5,535 nucleotides of DNA from positions 1 through 5,535 of the forward strand of contig VGHV01000177.1 of assembly GCA_016868095.1 (NCBI GenBank), written 5' to 3'. The notes beneath the pieces were generated by a model. The model had not been told where the DNA came from, did no database searches, and was given only the letters and a program-made list of their open reading frames with translations. This document shows positions 1-5,535 of the stretch, in pieces; positions within the stretch are counted from its first letter, which is position 1, and each line of letters begins with the position of its first letter. Made by a program: the position numbers and the translations under genes. This DNA is from Betaproteobacteria bacterium. GTDB taxonomy: Bacteria; Pseudomonadota; Gammaproteobacteria; Burkholderiales; Burkholderiaceae_E.

Positions 1-3000
1 TACCCTGATAAGCCTCTTGAATGAGATCCAAGGCCTTGAATGATTCATCTGCCGCGTAGGCCCAAAGGTCTTTGCGAACACGCTCGTGCATCGCTTCGGC
101 TAGCGCCTCGGCAAAACGATCGGCAAGTGCTTTGAGCATGATCGCCCCGTAATCATCATGATCATTTTGCATTTGAGCGGCGCGCTCGTCAGCGCCATCA
201 CCTGCTGTTAGAGCGAACATACCGATATAATCATTATATCCCACATCTTTTGGCATCACGTAGTCGGCAAGCGACTTATTCGCAACACCCGATTTTTTCG
301 CTGTTTGCTGGCGCAAATTATGCCAAACCATCAGCGGCTTGCTGCAAGCCTCATCACTAAAAAGATGAATATCATCGCCTTGGCCTTGCGCAGGCCAAAA
401 ACCAATCGAAGCATGCGCTTTGATCCAGCGCCCGGCCAGGATGCGCTTGAGCATTTGCTGGGCATCGGCAAAAAGCTTGTTTGCGGTGTCGCCCACGACG
501 GGATCTTGCAAGATGGCTGGGTAGGGACCGTGCAAGTCCCAAGTTTGAAAAAAGGGCTGCCAGTCGATATAGGGCACAAGACTTGCCAAATCAAGATTTT
601 GAAAATGTCGAAAGCCAATGAATTTAGGCTTGTGCGGCTTAAAGTTCGACCAGTCGATGCGCGGTGCATTACTGCGAGCCTGCGCCAGGCTGTTTAGCGC
701 CGGGCCGCGACCTTGAGCATGTTGTTCACGTAATTTTTCATAATCTTTTTTTAGCTGATCGATAAAGCTTGGACGTTGTTCTTTCGATAATAATTGTTGT
801 GCCACCGGCACGCAGCGTGACGCATCAAGTACATGTACCACCGGGTGACTGTAGTGTGGCGCAATTTTAACCGCGGTGTGGATTCGTGAGGTTGTCGCCC
901 CGCCAATTAATAAAGGCGTAGAACGTTCTTTAAAATACTCATCGCGCTCCATCTCGGCAGCCACATGCGCCATTTCCTCAAGCGAGGGTGTGATAAGTCC
1001 CGATAAGCCAATCGCATCGACTTGATGCGCTTTTGCTTGCGCAAGGATCTCACTAGCTGGCACCATGACGCCAAGATTAACCACATCAAAATTATTACAT
1101 TGCAAAACGACTGCAACAATATTTTTACCAATATCGTGAACATCACCTTTAACGGTTGCAATAAGGATCTTGCCCCTGCTCTGGTTTTGCCCCGACGCCG
1201 CTTTATCAGCTTCGATATAGGGAATCAAATGAGCAACGGCCTGCTTCATCACCCGGGCCGATTTCACCACCTGGGGTAAAAACATCTTGCCCGCACCAAA
1301 CAAATCACCCACTAAATTCATGCCTTGCATCAATGGGCCTTCGATCACCTCGATCGGTTTACCGCCACGGGCAAGAATTTGCTGCCAGGCCTCTTCGGTG
1401 TCTTCGGTAATCCACTGGGTTAGGCCGTGAACCAAAGCATGCGAAATACGTTGCTCAACCGATGACTCGCGCCAGGCCAATTGCTCTTCGCGTTGGGCAC
1501 CATCGCCTTTGAGCGACGCCGCCTTCACAATCAATCGCTCGGTGCTTGTTTGAGCCTGATCGCCAAGTGCTTGCGGATCGGCTAAAGGCTGGCGATATAA
1601 CAAGACATCTTCGACCAGGGCTCGAAGCTCGGGATCAAGATCATCATAAACACCGATCATCCCAGCATTGACGATACCCATCGAGAGGCCGGCCCGAATG
1701 GCGTGATACAAAAACACGGTGTGAATCGCTTCGCGCGCCAAATCGTTGCCACGAAAACTAAAGGACACATTAGAGACGCCGCCCGAAATTTTGGCGCCAG
1801 GCAAATGCTGCTTAATCCACGCACAAGCTTCGATGAAATCAAGTCCATAGCGATCGTGCTCTTCGATCCCTGTGGCCACCGCAAAGATATTGGGATCAAA
1901 CACGATATCTTGCGGATCAAATTGCAGCCGATCCACCAATAGCCTGTAGGCACGCTCACAAATCGAGACCTTTCGCGCAAAGCTGTCGGCCTGGCCCTGC
2001 TCGTCAAAAGCCATCACAATCACGGCAGCACCATAGCGCTGGCAAAGTCTTGCCTGATGCAAAAAGCTATGCTCGCCTTCTTTTAACGATATCGAGTTGA
2101 CAATCGACTTGCCCTGAACGCAGCGCAAGCCCGCTTCGATTACCGACCACTTGGAACTATCAATCATGATCGGCACGCGCGCGATGTCGGGCTCTGATGC
2201 GAGCATGTTCAAAAAGCGAACCATGGCAGCCTCTGAATCGAGCATAGCCTCATCCATGTTGACATCGATGATTTGTGCACCGTGTTCTACTTGCTGCCTT
2301 GCCACCGCTAAGGCTTCGTCGAAGCGCTCCTCCAAGATCAAGCGGGCAAACTGCTTTGATCCTGTCACATTGGTGCGCTCACCGACATTTACAAATAAGC
2401 TATCGGTCTTGATATTTAAAGGTTCTAAGCCCGATAAGCGCATCGCAGGCTCAAGATCGGGGATTAATCGCGGCTTGCAATCTTTTACCGCCTCAACAAT
2501 TGCTGCGATATGTTCTGGAGTGGTCCCGCAGCATCCTCCTGCGATATTCACAAAGCCGCTTTGTGCAAACTCTTTGAGCAGTCTTGCAGTGATCTCAGGC
2601 GTTTCATCAAAGCCAGTATCCGACATTGGATTGGGTAAACCCGCATTGGGATAAACACATACCAAGGTATCTGCCTTTTGCGAGAGCTCTTGTACATAGG
2701 GCCGCATGAGGGCTGCACCGAGTGCGCAATTAAGCCCCACCGTCATTGGTTTGGCATGGCGTATAGCGTTCCAAAAAGCTTCAACGGTTTGTCCCGATAA
2801 AATCCGGCCTGAGGCATCAGTCACCGTTCCAGAGATCATCACAGGCCAACGCTTGCCACGGGCTTCGAAAGCTTCCTCGATTGCGAAAATCGCAGCTTTT
2901 GCGTTGAGCGTATCGAAAATGGTTTCAACAAGAATGACATCGATGCCACCGTCAAGCAACCCGCGCAATTGTTCGCTATAGGTTTGTCTTAAGGCTTCAA

Positions 3001-3586
3001 AGTCGATGTTGCGTGCCCCCGGGTCGTTGACATCGGGCGAGATCGAGGCCGTGCGAGGTTGTGGTCCAAGCGCACCGGCAACATAACGTGGCCACTTTGG
3101 ATTTGCCTCGGAGAACGCTGCAGCGGCTGCGCTTGCGAGCTTGGCTGATGCAAGATTCATCGCATAAGCGAAGCTAGAGAGCCCGTAATCGGCCTGAGCG
3201 ACCGAACTTGCGCCAAAGGTATTGGTTTCGATCAGATCAGCGCCGGCCAACAAGTACTGGTGATGAATATCGTAAATGAGCGATGGCTGGGTGAGGCTTA
3301 AAAGTTCGTTATTGCCTTTGACATCATGCGCAAATTGCGCAGGCTTTGGCATCGCAGCAATCTCCGATAGCAGGCTCGCCACAGGCCGAGCACCAGGTGC
3401 ATCTTGCTTAGCCCCTGGTGCATCGGGCTGCGCACAGCTAACACTGAATACCCGCTCGCCACGAAAATCGGCTTCGCTTAAGCGATAGCGTTGAATCATG
3501 GTGCCCATGGCGCCGTCGAGCACCAAGATGCGTTTGGCCATGCGTGCTCGAAGGTCTTGTTCTAAAGGACTCACGTCAAATCTCAT
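1..3586 (-). CDS. metH: Cobalamin-dependent methionine synthase MetH (3' end beyond window)
   Basis: MetH transfers a methyl group from 5-methyltetrahydrofolate through cobalamin to homocysteine, giving methionine and tetrahydrofolate in the cytosol. I translated the frame through the whole gene and found no frameshift or stop over 1195 codons. All four modules are visible. The homocysteine domain (about 1-390) has [10 protein letters not shown] at 23-32 and the zinc ligands C287 (GLNCALG) and C352/C353 (GGCCGTT). The pterin domain (about 395-650) has [10 protein letters not shown] at 401-410 and [14 protein letters not shown] near 601-614. The cap and B12 domain has DVHDIG at 815-820, with H817 as the lower cobalt ligand, and S862/T866 in GLSGLITPS. 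The reactivation domain starts near 955, with D1008 in YIDWQPFF. The frame leaves the window at YQG, just before the expected RPAPGYPACP AdoMet-binding segment, so about 95 residues are missing only because of the window edge. The protein runs about 60 residues longer than E. coli MetH to this point; 36 of these are an insertion at about 46-82. The ATG at 3586 follows an in-frame TGA at 3602-3604 and has no strong ribosome site. GTG at codon 5 or ATG at codon 16 are alternative starts. Confidence 0.98.
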   Translation of the reverse strand, partial: MRFDVSPLEQDLRARMAKRILVLDGAMGTMIQRYRLSEADFRGERVFSVSCAQPDAPGAKQDAPGARPVASLLSEIAAMPKPAQFAHDVKGNNELLSLTQPSLIYDIHHQYLLAGADLIETNTFGASSVAQADYGLSSFAYAMNLASAKLASAAAAAFSEANPKWPRYVAGALGPQPRTASISPDVNDPGARNIDFEALRQTYSEQLRGLLDGGIDVILVETIFDTLNAKAAIFAIEEAFEARGKRWPVMISGTVTDASGRILSGQTVEAFWNAIRHAKPMTVGLNCALGAALMRPYVQELSQKADTLVCVYPNAGLPNPMSDTGFDETPEITARLLKEFAQSGFVNIAGGCCGTTPEHIAAIVEAVKDCKPRLIPDLEPAMRLSGLEPLNIKTDSLFVNVGERTNVTGSKQFARLILEERFDEALAVARQQVEHGAQIIDVNMDEAMLDSEAAMVRFLNMLASEPDIARVPIMIDSSKWSVIEAGLRCVQGKSIVNSISLKEGEHSFLHQARLCQRYGAAVIVMAFDEQGQADSFARKVSICERAYRLLVDRLQFDPQDIVFDPNIFAVATGIEEHDRYGLDFIEACAWIKQHLPGAKISGGVSNVSFSFRGNDLAREAIHTVFLYHAIRAGLSMGIVNAGMIGVYDDLDPELRALVEDVLLYRQPLADPQALGDQAQTSTERLIVKAASLKGDGAQREEQLAWRESSVEQRISHALVHGLTQWITEDTEEAWQQILARGGKPIEVIEGPLMQGMNLVGDLFGAGKMFLPQVVKSARVMKQAVAHLIPYIEADKAASGQNQSRGKILIATVKGDVHDIGKNIVAVVLQCNNFDVVNLGVMVPASEILAQAKAHQVDAIGLSGLITPSLEEMAHVAAEMERDEYFKERSTPLLIGGATTSRIHTAVKIAPHYSHPVVHVLDASRCVPVAQQLLSKEQRPSFIDQLKKDYEKLREQHAQGRGPALNSLAQARSNAPRIDWSNFKPHKPKFIGFRHFQNLDLASLVPYIDWQPFFQTWDLHGPYPAILQDPVVGDTANKLFADAQQMLKRILAGRWIKAHASIGFWPAQGQGDDIHLFSDEACSKPLMVWHNLRQQTAKKSGVANKSLADYVMPKDVGYNDYIGMFALTAGDGADERAAQMQNDHDDYGAIMLKALADRFAEALAEAMHERVRKDLWAYAADESFKALDLIQEAYQG
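3386..3424 (-). repeat. Short imperfect tandem repeat inside metH (DAPGA x2)
   Basis: Read on the minus strand, a 21-nt unit (3424-3404, encoding DAPGAKQ) is followed directly by an 18-nt unit (3403-3386, encoding DAPGAR). Both begin GATGCACC and share most bases up to the GCT alanine codon. The repeat lies in the extra segment between FRGER (41-45) and DVKGNN (88-93) of MetH, where E. coli MetH has only about six residues. It looks like a small in-frame duplication in a surface loop. The reading frame stays open on both sides, so it does not disrupt the gene. Confidence 0.75.
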
Positions 3587-3689
3587 CGCGGTAGATTGAG
3601 CTCAGAGCTTCATGCGGATCTTTCGTCGCGATATCACCGGCGTGTTAAAGCTTGTTGAGCGAAGCCCTTGAGTATAGAACGCCCATGGT

Positions 3690-3717
3690 CTTTCAGATTC
3701 GCCAAAACCGCTGAAAG
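3690..3717. repeat. Inverted repeat CTTTCAG / CTGAAAG in the divergent promoter region
   Basis: CTTTCAG at 3690-3696 is an exact inverted copy of CTGAAAG at 3711-3717, with 14 nt between them. The centre-to-centre distance is 21 nt, two helical turns, which would suit a dimeric regulator bound on one face of the DNA. It lies just upstream of the TATACT element on the metH side and 44-71 nt before the start of the dehydrogenase gene, so one bound protein could affect both. It could also be chance, since 7-bp arms are short. It does not match the MetR pattern TGAA-N5-TTCA, because the half-sites point the other way. There is no U-tract, so a terminator is unlikely. Confidence 0.4.
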
Positions 3718-3749
3718 CGTAGGATCATGGGGCGAGAATACTTCATGAA

Positions 3750-3754
3750 AAGGA
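3750..3754 (+). promoter_or_regulatory. Ribosome binding site of the Ldh_2-family gene
   Basis: AAGGA lies 6 nt before the ATG at 3761, a good Shine-Dalgarno match and spacing. It supports that ATG over the ATG at 3745, which is in another frame and ends after 11 codons. Confidence 0.75.
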
Positions 3755-3760
3755 CAGGAG

Positions 3761-4915
3761 ATGGCCAACTTCCAGATTAATCCGCAGCGCTTAGAACAGT
3801 GGGTAGAACAACTGTGGCGTTGTGCCGGCAGTGAACTCAACGAAGCCCAAGACACCGCCAAACATCTGGTGCTGGCTAATTTAAGTGGTCACGACTCTCA
3901 TGGCGTGGGCATGAATGACCGTTATGTTGCCTCGTGCTTGAATCACGAGCTTCGGTTGAATCAGCAACTTTCGCTTGTTCATGATGCAGGTGCCTTGTTT
4001 ATCGCTGACGGCCAGCGGGGTATGGGCCAGTCGATGGCGCGACAAGCCATGGATCTGGGGATTGAGCGTGCCAAGCTTCACGGTCACTGCATTTTTGGGC
4101 TGCGTAATAGCCACCATATCGGCCGTATCGGCCACTGGGCCGAGATGGCTGCGGCCAAGGGTCTCGTGGCGGTGCACTTCACCAACGCGATTGGCGCGCC
4201 CACCATGGTTGCGCCCTATGGAGGCGCTCAAGCACGGTTCTTGACCAATCCTTTTACAGCTGCGATACCGCGCAGTGGGCAAGCGCCGATCATTGTTGAC
4301 TTTGCCACAAGTGCGATTGCTCACGGTAAGGTTCGCGTAGCTCATAACAAAGCTGTGGCAGTTCCTGATGGCTGCCTGATCGATGCAAAAGGCCATCCCA
4401 CCAATCAGCCAGCGGTGATGTTTGAAGCAGACGAACAAGGTGAGTTCGGATCGCTTTTAACCTTTGGGGGTCACAAAGGCTATGGACTTGCGGTGGTTTG
4501 TGAGTTGCTGGGCGCTGCACTCATCGGCGGGGAAAGCATTCATCCAGCGCATTTTCCACAACAATATGCGATTTGGAACAATATGCTGGTCATACTCATC
4601 GATCCGACAAGGCTTGGCCAGGCCGGGTATTTTTCAGAGGAGATGGGGCGATTTATTCAATGGCTTGAATCGGCTGCGCTTAGTGAAGACTCGCAAATGT
4701 CACCAGCGCAAAGCTCAGAGGCTGCGGCGATCGCAGCGACGCTTTATCCAGGGCGGGTGCTGCTTCCCGGTGAACCCGAAGTTGCCATGCGTCTGGCAAG
4801 GGCAAAGGCCATTCCTATCGATGACACAACGCTTGCTCAACTTGATCGCTGTGCAAGTCGTATTGGCGATGCAAGAGGACATTCGCCCGGACCGTTATCG
4901 CAAATGAAAGACTAA
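3761..4915 (+). CDS. Malate/L-lactate dehydrogenase (Ldh_2) family 2-hydroxyacid oxidoreductase, YbiC/HcxB-like
   Basis: This 384-residue protein belongs to the Ldh_2 (PF02615) family of NAD(P)-dependent enzymes that interconvert 2-hydroxy and 2-oxo acids. The family has its own fold, unlike classical Rossmann lactate dehydrogenases. The closest protein I recognise is E. coli YbiC/HcxB. Shared blocks are GHDSHGVGM (43-51), RNSHHIGRIGHWAE (115-128), APYGG (151-155), FLTNPF (160-165), DFATSAIAHGK (180-190), PDGCLID (202-208), GGHKGYGLA (236-244) and VLLPGEPE (333-340). The histidine of DSHG (H47) is the likely proton donor by family analogy, and SHHIG lies in the active-site/cofactor region. 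There is no signal peptide or membrane segment, so it should be cytosolic. The protein is about 20 residues longer than YbiC, mostly through an alanine/serine/glutamine-rich stretch at about 304-330. Substrate cannot be read from sequence; malate, lactate, phenyllactate and 2-hydroxyglutarate-like acids are all possible. The gene is divergent from metH and convergent with the small gene that follows, so it is probably a single-gene transcript. Confidence 0.93.
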   Translation: MANFQINPQRLEQWVEQLWRCAGSELNEAQDTAKHLVLANLSGHDSHGVGMNDRYVASCLNHELRLNQQLSLVHDAGALFIADGQRGMGQSMARQAMDLGIERAKLHGHCIFGLRNSHHIGRIGHWAEMAAAKGLVAVHFTNAIGAPTMVAPYGGAQARFLTNPFTAAIPRSGQAPIIVDFATSAIAHGKVRVAHNKAVAVPDGCLIDAKGHPTNQPAVMFEADEQGEFGSLLTFGGHKGYGLAVVCELLGAALIGGESIHPAHFPQQYAIWNNMLVILIDPTRLGQAGYFSEEMGRFIQWLESAALSEDSQMSPAQSSEAAAIAATLYPGRVLLPGEPEVAMRLARAKAIPIDDTTLAQLDRCASRIGDARGHSPGPLSQMKD

Positions 4916-4931
4916 ACCGTAAGCATAAAGG

Positions 4932-5420
4932 TTAGGGCGTTTGCCCGCCCCAGGCAACAGGCAGAACGCGCACTGGCGGCTGCAAATAGCGAAGCCCTCG
5001 CATGAGCTTAGCTTCGCTCAACTGGGGGCTGCCAACAAGCAGCACAGCAAGTCGGTTGGCCGTCTCATCCGAGGCTATGGCAGTCGCCTTTCGAAAAGCT
5101 TTGAGCCCGCGATAAAGACTTGCCAGCACCAGACCAAGCTGGCCTTGTTGAGCACAACATAGGCAACTCGGTGCAAGCTGTTTGACTAGAAGGGCTTGCT
5201 CCCAAGCCGTCGAGTCGGTCAGTGAGGCTTGCTTGCTTATTGCATGCATGGACTCAGCCAGCATAAGCTTCCAGGGGATATCGTTTTGCGCCAGGACATG
5301 ATTGAGCAGTAAAGCACACGGTCGCTCTTGTTGCCAGCAATCAAGCCAGACCTTTAAGACCGCATGCTGGAAGCGGCACGCTTCTAAGTCATCGTTAAGC
5401 CTGAGTAAATACAAATCCAA
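4932..5420 (-). CDS. Small CobW/COG0523-like protein with degenerate GTPase motifs
   Basis: This is a 162-residue protein with no family I can assign with certainty. Reading it against the CobW/COG0523 metallochaperone GTPases gives an ordered, weak match. CALLLNHVLAQ (35-45) corresponds to the helix after the P-loop (KTTLLNHLL). KLMLAES (51-57) corresponds to the VIVNEFG strand. LAPSCLCCAQQGQLGLVLASL (82-102) corresponds to the GCxCC motif and its helix. LAVLLVGSPQLSEAKLMRGLRYLQP (124-148) corresponds to the VLLNKTDLVSEAEL...LNP region. The Walker A GKT is replaced by RPC and NKxD by VGSP, and the C-terminal CobW domain is absent. It therefore should not hydrolyse GTP in the usual way, but C86/C88/C89 could bind metal. 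The start is TTG at 5420. After the in-frame TGA at 5472-5474 there is no ATG or GTG, and no clear ribosome site is seen, so the start is uncertain. It follows the regulator gene by 38 nt on the same strand and is probably co-transcribed. The gene itself is likely real; the function is tentative. Confidence 0.7.
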   Translation of the reverse strand: MDLYLLRLNDDLEACRFQHAVLKVWLDCWQQERPCALLLNHVLAQNDIPWKLMLAESMHAISKQASLTDSTAWEQALLVKQLAPSCLCCAQQGQLGLVLASLYRGLKAFRKATAIASDETANRLAVLLVGSPQLSEAKLMRGLRYLQPPVRVLPVAWGGQTP

Positions 5421-5447
5421 GATCGGTACTTTATAAAGATCGATCTT
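5419..5447. repeat. Nested palindromes in the spacer before the CobW-like gene
   Basis: Three symmetries are packed into 29 nt. AAGATCGATCTT at 5436-5447 is a perfect 12-bp palindrome. CTTTATAAAG at 5429-5438 is a perfect 10-bp palindrome overlapping it. AAGATCG at 5419-5425 is an inverted copy of CGATCTT at 5441-5447 and a direct copy of AAGATCG at 5436-5442. On the minus-strand transcript the outer pair would form a 7-bp stem whose 3' arm overlaps the TTG start codon (5420-5418). It could be an operator, a start-codon-masking hairpin, or chance in an AT-rich spacer. No run of T follows, so an intrinsic terminator is not supported. Confidence 0.5.
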
Positions 5448-5458
5448 AGGATAAGCAC

Positions 5459-5535
5459 TTAAACTTCACGCCGCGTGCTGCGACCCAACTCCACGCCAAG
5501 CTGCTTTAGCTTTCGATACAAGTGGGTGCGCTCAA
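5459..5535 (-). CDS. C-terminal end of an NtrC/NtrX-type response regulator (5' part beyond window)
   Basis: Only the last 24 complete codons and the TAA stop (5461-5459) are visible, entering from the right edge. They read ERTHLYRKLKQLGVELG followed by RSTRREV. The ERTHLYRKLKQLG segment is the recognition helix of the Fis-type helix-turn-helix that ends sigma-54-dependent response regulators. The ERTHLYRKLK spelling is typical of the NtrX-like group rather than NtrC itself. The receiver and AAA+ domains expected upstream are outside the window, so phosphorylation and sigma-54 contact cannot be checked. A sensor kinase gene such as ntrY would be expected further right. The other two frames are closed by TAA or TGA within the segment, which supports this frame. 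Identity beyond the HTH class is an inference. Confidence 0.65.
   Translation of the reverse strand, partial: ERTHLYRKLKQLGVELGRSTRREV

Larger units (their letters stand above)
3587..3760. promoter_or_regulatory. Divergent intergenic region between metH and the Ldh_2-family gene
   Basis: This 174-nt stretch separates two genes read outward, so it must carry the promoters of both unless transcription enters from elsewhere. On the minus strand, TATACT at 3676-3671 is a good -10-like hexamer about 85 nt upstream of the metH ATG. No convincing -35 lies 16-18 nt before it: the nearest TTGGCG is 23 nt away. On the plus strand I found no credible sigma-70 pair. An inverted repeat at 3690-3717 lies between the two genes. 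No cobalamin, SAM or SAH riboswitch consensus was recognised by eye. The assignment as a control region is inferred from gene orientation, and the individual elements are weak. Confidence 0.5.

Noticed and set aside
2151..2654. Open frame of 167 codons on the plus strand inside metH
   Set aside because: It is antisense to an unbroken, highly conserved MetH frame. Its translation is serine/alanine-rich with no recognisable motif.
1..3586. Possible frameshift or split of metH, because the visible part is longer than the E. coli equivalent
   Set aside because: Codon-by-codon reading from 3586 to 2 stays in one frame with conserved motifs in all modules. The extra length comes from in-frame insertions.
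3593..3613. Four-codon ATG AAG CTC TGA mini-ORF just upstream of metH
   Set aside because: It is too short to code, has no methionine-rich or other leader-peptide content, and is easily expected by chance.
3587..3760. Riboswitch (cobalamin, SAM or SAH) in the metH leader
   Set aside because: The leader after the candidate -10 is only about 80 nt, and no B12-box or SAH/SAM core sequence was recognised. A covariance-model search would settle it.
3745..3780. Eleven-codon frame starting at ATG 3745, overlapping the start of the dehydrogenase gene
   Set aside because: It has no ribosome site of its own and no attenuator structure, and it is better seen as chance upstream of the well-placed AAGGA and ATG 3761.
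3881..4438. Open frame of 185 codons on the minus strand opposite the dehydrogenase gene
   Set aside because: The plus-strand frame has clear Ldh_2 motifs throughout and a good ribosome site. The antisense translation matches nothing and is explained as a shadow of codon usage.
4935..4946. GGGC-GTTT-GCCC hairpin at the convergent gene ends, considered as a terminator
   Set aside because: The stem is only 4 bp, it lies inside the coding end of the minus-strand gene, and no T-run follows on either strand.

Overview
This window appears to come from a proteobacterial chromosome, most likely a betaproteobacterium. The organism call is an inference. It rests on the MetH sequence type, a YbiC/HcxB-like dehydrogenase, and the C-terminal tail of an NtrC/NtrX-type regulator (ERTHLYRKLKQLGVELG...) at the right edge. 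Gene density is high. There are no RNA genes, mobile elements, CRISPR arrays or signs of recent insertion.

Layout, left to right. Positions 1-3586 on the minus strand carry metH, cobalamin-dependent methionine synthase. It is one uninterrupted frame of 1195 visible residues, and its last roughly 95 codons lie beyond the left edge. Positions 3587-3760 are a divergent intergenic region with an inverted repeat and a weak promoter-like element. Positions 3761-4915 on the plus strand encode a malate/L-lactate dehydrogenase (Ldh_2) family oxidoreductase close to E. coli YbiC/HcxB. It converges, with a 16-nt gap, on a small minus-strand gene at 4932-5420. That protein looks like a stripped-down CobW/COG0523 GTPase domain that keeps the CxCC motif but has lost the Walker A lysine and the NKxD motif. 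A 38-nt spacer with nested palindromes separates its TTG start from the stop of the upstream regulator (5459-5535, only the C-terminal Fis-type helix-turn-helix visible).

Functionally, metH makes methionine and regenerates tetrahydrofolate, and the neighbouring oxidoreductase probably interconverts 2-hydroxy and 2-oxo acids. The two genes are divergent and could share control elements, but nothing in the sequence shows a pathway link. The CobW-like gene lies downstream of, and on the same strand as, the regulator and is probably co-transcribed with it. The item most worth a second look is this apparent pseudo-GTPase. Next is the 36-residue insertion, containing a DAPGA tandem repeat, in the homocysteine-binding domain of MetH.
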